Assembly (NCBI GenBank): GCA_024734495.1
Contig: JALMQS010000102.1
Span: 6,168,143 to 6,232,142, forward strand
Direction of reading: 5' to 3'
Length of the DNA stretch: 64,000 nucleotides
Origin: Forficula auricularia
Taxonomy: Eukaryota > Arthropoda > Insecta > Dermaptera > Forficulidae
How positions within the stretch are numbered: position 1 is the stretch's first letter; every line of letters begins with the position of its first letter. Below are positions 58,988 through 64,000 of the stretch, piece by piece. The notes below the pieces were generated by a model. That model ran no database searches. It was not told where the DNA came from and worked only from the letters and a program-made list of their open reading frames with translations. A program made the translations under genes and the position numbers.

Positions 58988-59632
58988 ATTCATTCGCCCG
59001 ACGCTTTCTTTTACGAGATGGATGCAAGGTATTATATTACTACTTATAACTATTAATAAAATCACTAAAAAGAGAAAAATAAAAATAATTTTTATAAAAA
59101 AAAAATAAATAAAACCGACTTCAAAAAAATTAAATGCAACAAATAAAATAATAAGAACTCAAAAATCAAATAAAATGCACTATAAAAGGTATAAAATAAT
59201 TATCTATATTAATTAAGTTACAACTAAACGACGAAATATTAACATGAAATCACTTTTTGAAGTCGGTGCTAAACAAACTATATAAGCGAGATTATCCGCC
59301 AACGTACTAAGTAATCCGTCGAGTTCGATTCATAAAATGTATATTTTTGGCACCGACTTCAAAAAGTGATTTCATGTTAATATTTCGTCGTTTAGTTGTA
59401 ACTAAATTAGATAATTATTTTATACCTTTTAGTGCATTTTATTTGATTTTTGAGTTCTTTTTATTTTATTTGTTGCATTTAATTTTTTTGAAGTCGGTTT
59501 TATTAATTTATTTTTTTATAAAAATTATTTTTATTATAAATTTATTACTCCATGCCGATAATGCTTCGGAGAACTAAATTTCTTCTAGCATCCGTATCAT
59601 AGAAAATGAACCAACTATTAACTGGTTGATTT

Positions 59633-59821
59633 TTGAGAAAATCTTGTTGTCTTTTAATTGGAGTGGCTTTTTTCACATTGTTAGAACGGAAAATCTTGGG
59701 GCACATTCAGGATCGAAAGGGACCCAATAGGGATGGGGTAATGGGTTTTTTACAACCGTTTAATGACGCTATCAAATTGTTTTCAAAGGAAAATAGTACT
59801 CCTCATTGGCTAATTGTTTAA
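59633..59821 (+). pseudogene. nad1: nuclear copy of mitochondrial nad1 (NUMT fragment)
   Basis: The frame encodes [20 protein letters not shown], then [25 protein letters not shown] and NSTPHW: the highly conserved N-terminal part of NADH dehydrogenase subunit 1 (complex I, inner mitochondrial membrane), first transmembrane segment and following loop. Only about 50 of the usual ~310 residues are present. After NSTPHW the frame is lost; a shifted frame (ANCLI) may continue the SNYLI part to about 59845. The strand is G/T-rich, and AGG appears in the RKGPN block, a codon read as Ser in most arthropod mitochondria, so it is probably a post-transfer mutation. It lies directly beyond Helentron E3. 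Not expressed as far as can be seen. Confidence 0.88.
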
Positions 59822-59845
59822 TTGCAACTAATAAATCTTTTTAAA

Positions 59846-60600
59846 TTTCATATCCTTGAAATCCACAGTTTTTGAATTAACATGACAATAAGAGTAAATA
59901 AAATTGCAAGGTAGCTTTCACATAAATAAAACAAATTTATGTTTACTTGTGAAACACCACTATAAACTTTTTAAAAACTCCTGTGTTTAATATGTTTCAC
60001 TATAAACCAACACCGCTTTCCCTAAATGTTATATGTTTTGAGTTTGAACTCTATATATATATTTCGGGTTACTATCCCATCTTCAGGAGTTCACATGGAA
60101 AACTGAATTTAAAATTAGGAAGATGTTTACAAAAATTTGGGAAAAGAAGTTGTGGGGGAAAAGCGATAAAGTACTGAGAAGAATTTGTATTTATAGAAAG
60201 ATTAACAAAAGGTTTTTGTGGGTATGGATATATACATGGACTTGTAAATAAATAGAAAGAAATGACATGAAAAGATACTATTATTATTACTAAAGTGAAA
60301 TATCATTAACTACCTTACAATTTTATTTACTCTTATTTGAAATCTTTCACATTGAAACGTCACCAAACTCTTTAAAAATTATTAACATGACAACGGGGAG
60401 ACATAGTTCCGGGACTCATGGGATCATAAAACGCCTATTTTTGGTAAAAATTTTCGCACTATACAACGACAAAGGATATTGTATATTTCAAATAAGATTT
60501 AAAAATGATCTTATTGGAAGAGAAGGTTTCAAAAACTCCTTTTCCGGAGATGACGTTTTAATACAATTTAAGTGAATGTAACAAGAACCAAGAAAGGCAG
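59846..60600. repeat. weak inverted-repeat element around a hammerhead-like motif
   Basis: ATAAGAGTAAATAAAATTGC (59888) is inverted at 60310-60336, giving ~27-bp arms 400 bp apart. 'tttcac...aaccaacaccg' and 'tttcacattgaaacgtcaccaaactctttaaa' blocks resemble the centre of P1 (1415-1450). It may be a remnant of a Penelope-like repeat. Confidence 0.45.
60053..60088 (-). ncRNA. hammerhead-ribozyme-like motif (UAUA stem III)
   Basis: On the minus strand: CTGAAGA, extra T, stem GGG/CCC with loop ATAGTAA, then GAAATATATATA. The core is complete; stem III would be the self-complementary AUAU and the cleavage base is uncertain. Confidence 0.5.
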
Positions 60601-61879
60601 GAGGTTTTATTTGCTGATCATTAACGTCGCTACATCTTGATCTAATTATGGATTATTAAACAAACATCTTTCCACATGAATAATGACCATTTTAATGAGT
60701 AAACACGCAGAGATACTTTTCGTTCGAACAATTACAATTATATTTTCGACTGATAAGACAAATATTCATCATAAAAGTGCAATATTTTCATAATTATGGA
60801 GTCAGCAAAGTGTATAAAAAAAAAATATTATCGACCTCATTATTCGAATAAATGATCATTATTTGAAAACCTGAATTTGAATGAAAATAAGAGAAAGAGA
60901 TTGTTTTGATGGATTTGAGAATTTCAACATAGAGCAGACAATTAAAGGATTCATAAATTAGAAAAAAAAATGAGAAATGTTTACATCAATTATATAAAAT
61001 AAATGTTTTTTAAAAGATTTTTGAAAATACGCTTCTTTCTTTCTTTAAGATATATGTTGGGGTCTCTTTTTTTAAATGTGAGTGAAATTTGAACAAAATT
61101 CGAAAATGTATGTGATATTTTGTCAGAAACATGCTCAAAAAGAGTATTTCCTCTCCCTTCGAAACTCTCGAATCTTTAAGTTTTTTAATTTGTATATTTT
61201 TCTCTAGAACCCCTTGATAAAGTTGTTAAAATATATTAACCATGTCCATTGATTACAAAATTTGATGCGAATAATTAATTATTTTCGGAATTGAACAATT
61301 AGTTCAAGATACCTATTTAAATTCATGCTCGACAATCATTTCCATATAAACCTAAGAACCTAAACCTAAAACCTAAAAGATGCGAATAAAAGTATCGTAA
61401 TTCTCCATAAAAACACACTATGTTTATTTTCAAATGGCAATTTAAGAGCTAATAACCCTGCCATTCTTAATTTTGCTTATCATAATTATTATATGAAGTA
61501 GAGTTTTCAAAATCCGTTGACTTAAAAAATCTTATCTTTTCAAATGACTAACGTTCGATTTCTCTAGCTAATCTTTAATTTGGTAATGCTAAGCGACACA
61601 GCGTGCGCAGGCCAAGTTCTTAGCATTAGCTAGGCCGTACACGATGTACTTTATTTACACGAACCATTTCGAGCCAATTTCGACCCTACTGTAGCTCGGA
61701 ATTCATTTGAGATACAGAGCTGATTTTATATACATGTAATTATGTAATCCATATTGAGGAGAGTATCAAATTTCAATAATATAGCTTAAATAGATTTTGA
61801 GATACGGACCTGAGAAAATAGCTAATTTTGGCACTCACTCACTCTCTGACAGGTCATCAAAACCTCTAGGGTACTTCTA
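60601..61879. other. AT-rich, no gene seen
   Basis: 61352-61378 contains degenerate CCTAAA-type repeats. 61590-61640 is a GC-richer patch with AAGCGACACAGCGTGCGCAG. Nothing was assigned. Confidence 0.4.
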
Positions 61880-62120
61880 ATCATTAGAGCATCATGAAAT
61901 TTCGCCTACTAGTAGAGTTTGGGACACAAACAAAGGAAAATTCCAAAAATCCAAACTTTCTATCTTTCAACCACTTCAAAATGGGGGGGGGGGATCAAAA
62001 ATTAAAATTACAGCCCGTTGGATCAAACTCAAACAAATTTTGTATACATATTCTGTGGGCCCCCCTAAGGCTAGAAATGCAAAAACTAACCACCCAAACT
62101 TTGGGAGGTCAAATATGAAA
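61880..62120. repeat. diverged relative of repeat H
   Basis: Contains a G10 run near 61984, 'atcaaactcaaacaaattttgtatacatattctgtgggc' and 'aatgcaaaaactaacc', the same order as in the 3' half of repeat H. Termini are not clear. Confidence 0.5.
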
Positions 62121-62165
62121 ATTCTAGCTCTTTGGCTTCCTCATAGCTTACAAAAAGAAGAGAAG

Positions 62166-62377
62166 TCTCAACCAAAACATTCTGTGAAAAACAGGCCAAG
62201 TTCGAAAAAGTAGTGAAATCTAGTGTGTAGCCAAGTTAAATTCGCCAAGAATAATTAAGTTGAGAAAATAGTAGATCTATCAACTTAATTATTCTTGGCG
62301 AATTTAACTTGGCTACACACTAGAATTCACTACTTTTTCAAACTTAGCCTGTTTTTCACAGAATGTTTTGGTTGAGA
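62166..62377. repeat. near-perfect 212-bp hairpin
   Basis: The left ~100 bp (TCTCAACCAAAACATTCTGT to AAGAATAATTAAGTTGA) is inverted with very few mismatches up to 62377; the loop is about 15 nt around AGTAGATCTA. The high arm identity suggests a recent origin or gene conversion. No known element. Confidence 0.85.
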
Positions 62378-64000
62378 TACAATTTACCTTAAAAGTTGGT
62401 TTTAGGTTAATTTATAAGTGGTATCTTATTTTAAGTTTAGTAGGTGAAATCAGAAGTAAGCTTTTATGTGTTTCGTAGCTCGTCGCATTGAAATAGTTTT
62501 TGGATTTTTACACGAGAGTAGTGGTGGATATTAAATGTATATCCACAATGGTAATAGATGCCCATTTGCCCATTCTAAGATTTATGTCTGTGGAAACCGC
62601 ATCTGGTTTGAAAGAAGAGGCGAGGTCTATCTCTCCCTCTAGCAATGTGTCCGAGGCGTTGCTAACCAATTCCGATTTGCAGGGTGTGCTTTCGCCCGTC
62701 TTTCCTCCATTTTCTCGGGGCCTAAGCCTTCTCTAGATAGCCAACTACATCCCAATCCCCAAGATCCCATCCCCCAAACAATTTCTGATCTCTTTCTTAT
62801 CCATTTTCCTCTCGTTTTTTTTCTATTAAGCATTTCTCGCCAATAAAATATTTCCTTCGCTGAAAATTGATTCTGTTCTACGGAAATAAGGTGGTGCTCT
62901 TGTCTCTAAGAAATATTATCGTATTAATCGGAACTTATTCTAATAATCTCACCAAGTCGATAAATATATATGTATATAGAGCTTTTATCCATTAAATTCA
63001 CTTTAAAAGGTCTGTTATAAAATTTCTCCAATCCTATTATCAAACACGTTCATCAATTTGTCTTCTATTCATGAGAACTAAGGGAAAAGTGATTACTTAA
63101 GGCAAATGTTATCAAGTTTAATTTATTCAAAATCTTCGCTAAAAACATCATTGAGAGAGAAATTTGAGAAGGATATTTAATTAACGTTGGAAAAAAAAAT
63201 CATAATCGATTTAGTTATTAATAGAATCAAATGCTTTCTATTTTTTTTTTTTTTTTTTTTTAAGAAAATTTTTCAATAATAATTAAATAATTAGTGAGTG
63301 ATAGAAACGTTAAGAAGTACACATTTTTTATTATTGATAAAATTTTATCTTATTGTTAAAAATTTTAAAATCCAGAATAATCTTTCAGCTGAAACACTGT
63401 CGCTGATATTAAAAAAGTAATTAAAATTTCAGCCGTGTTTGAGAACTTCAAAATATTGAAAAGCATGTAGATAATGCTTGAAATTTTTAAACTTCTGGAA
63501 AGACTAATATTTTAAAAACAAAAACTAAGTCATACGAAAAATCTAGCGATTTCAAACTTTATAATTATTAGTATTTTTATTATTCAAAATATTTAATTAG
63601 GAATCAAAAACATAAATACATACCTATATAAATTTATAAACTATAGTAGGATAAAAAAAATAATAATAAATAAAGAAGACGCGCCTAAATGACCACATCT
63701 AACTTAACCATATACAATACTACTATGCAATTATAAATGTAAATCCAAGAAAATCTTTTATAATATATCTTTTAAAATTGTATTAAAATTATTTTTATTC
63801 AATTATTCAAAATCAAAAATTGTATATTTATTTATTTGTTTGTATATATATTTGTTTATATATTTGAATCTTGATTATATTTTGAAAACGACTCTACCGA
63901 TTTTGATGAAATTCACGGGTTAGGGGACTTTTGGGGTGACAATTCGATCTGTCACGGTCTCATCTTTGACAAAATTGTTTTTGATGGGTTTTTTTGTAAT
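62378..64000. other. unassigned to window end
   Basis: 62500-62830 is GC-richer, with overlapping frames on both strands (62500-62736 plus, 62639-62833 minus) that carry no motif I know. Poly(T) of about 22 lies at 63240-63261. The last ~120 bases (ACTCTACCGATTTTGATGAA...) read like the edge of another repeat cut by the window end. Confidence 0.4.

Larger units (their letters stand above)
57395..59505 (+). mobile_element. Helentron-like element (copy E3) with LINE array inside
   Basis: Starts TTTTTAACCGACTACAAAAA and GGAGGAGG, matches E1/E2 to the TCATTTTC site at 57848, is interrupted by a 1.13-kb array, resumes at 58978 with CATTTTCCGATTCATTCGCC, and ends in the terminal palindrome (59114-59505) with ACCGACTTCAAAAA arms. 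Non-coding apart from the inserted LINE pieces. Confidence 0.7.

Noticed and set aside
61352..61378. CCTAAA-like repeats resembling arthropod telomere sequence
   Set aside because: Only about four imperfect units with varying length; not a (TTAGG)n array.
62500..62833. Possible exon with frames on both strands
   Set aside because: No splice-supported frame, no recognised domain; open frames of this size are expected in a GC-richer stretch.

Overview
The window looks like non-coding, repeat-dense nuclear DNA of an AT-rich animal, most likely an arthropod (insect or crustacean). The basis is the repeat content (Helentron-type endonuclease, several non-LTR retrotransposon lineages, tRNA-derived SINEs, hAT-, piggyBac- and pogo-like elements without coding capacity) and a nuclear copy of a mitochondrial nad1 fragment. 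The nad1 strand is G/T-rich, as expected where nad1 lies on the minority strand. I could not assign an order or species. I found no convincing host protein-coding gene, rRNA, functional tRNA or CRISPR array; almost every open frame is a piece of a transposable element or chance.

Layout. 0-7 kb: a short MITE with 8-bp target duplications (called T here), a palindromic element carrying two hammerhead-like motifs, a foldback element, and a Helentron-like element whose only long open frame (4382-5251) is an endonuclease/exonuclease/phosphatase domain. 7-21 kb: hAT-like non-autonomous elements with CAGTGGCG-type ends, palindromic elements, and a second SINE family. 21-28 kb: C-terminal remains of an RTE-like LINE, a pogo-like MITE, and a LINE with RNase H whose frame is interrupted by a SINE with a clean target duplication; then a T element whose interior has grown into a 20-bp minisatellite. 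28-37 kb: mostly degraded DNA, a decayed CR1/jockey-like LINE with poly(A), and two more hammerhead palindromes. 37-41 kb: a SINE, two copies of a ~0.6-0.7 kb dispersed repeat, and a Helentron copy broken by one of them. 41-52 kb: a TIR element holding a piggyBac-like element, a T element holding a hAT-like element, and a 0.5-kb inverted repeat flanking 1.9 kb. 53-64 kb: foldback elements, a Helentron carrying four head-to-tail LINE 3' ends at one target site, the nad1 fragment, another hammerhead-like motif and a 212-bp hairpin.

The most informative structures are: (1) at least six well-formed hammerhead-ribozyme-like motifs, most in head-to-head palindromes, of the kind known from Penelope-like elements; (2) four 5'-truncated LINE units separated by the same 10-bp sequence, which is also the empty site in sister Helentrons; (3) the T family, where exact 8-bp duplications allow dating of nested insertions and the birth of a minisatellite can be followed. 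All family names come from motif recognition by eye; no database search was run.
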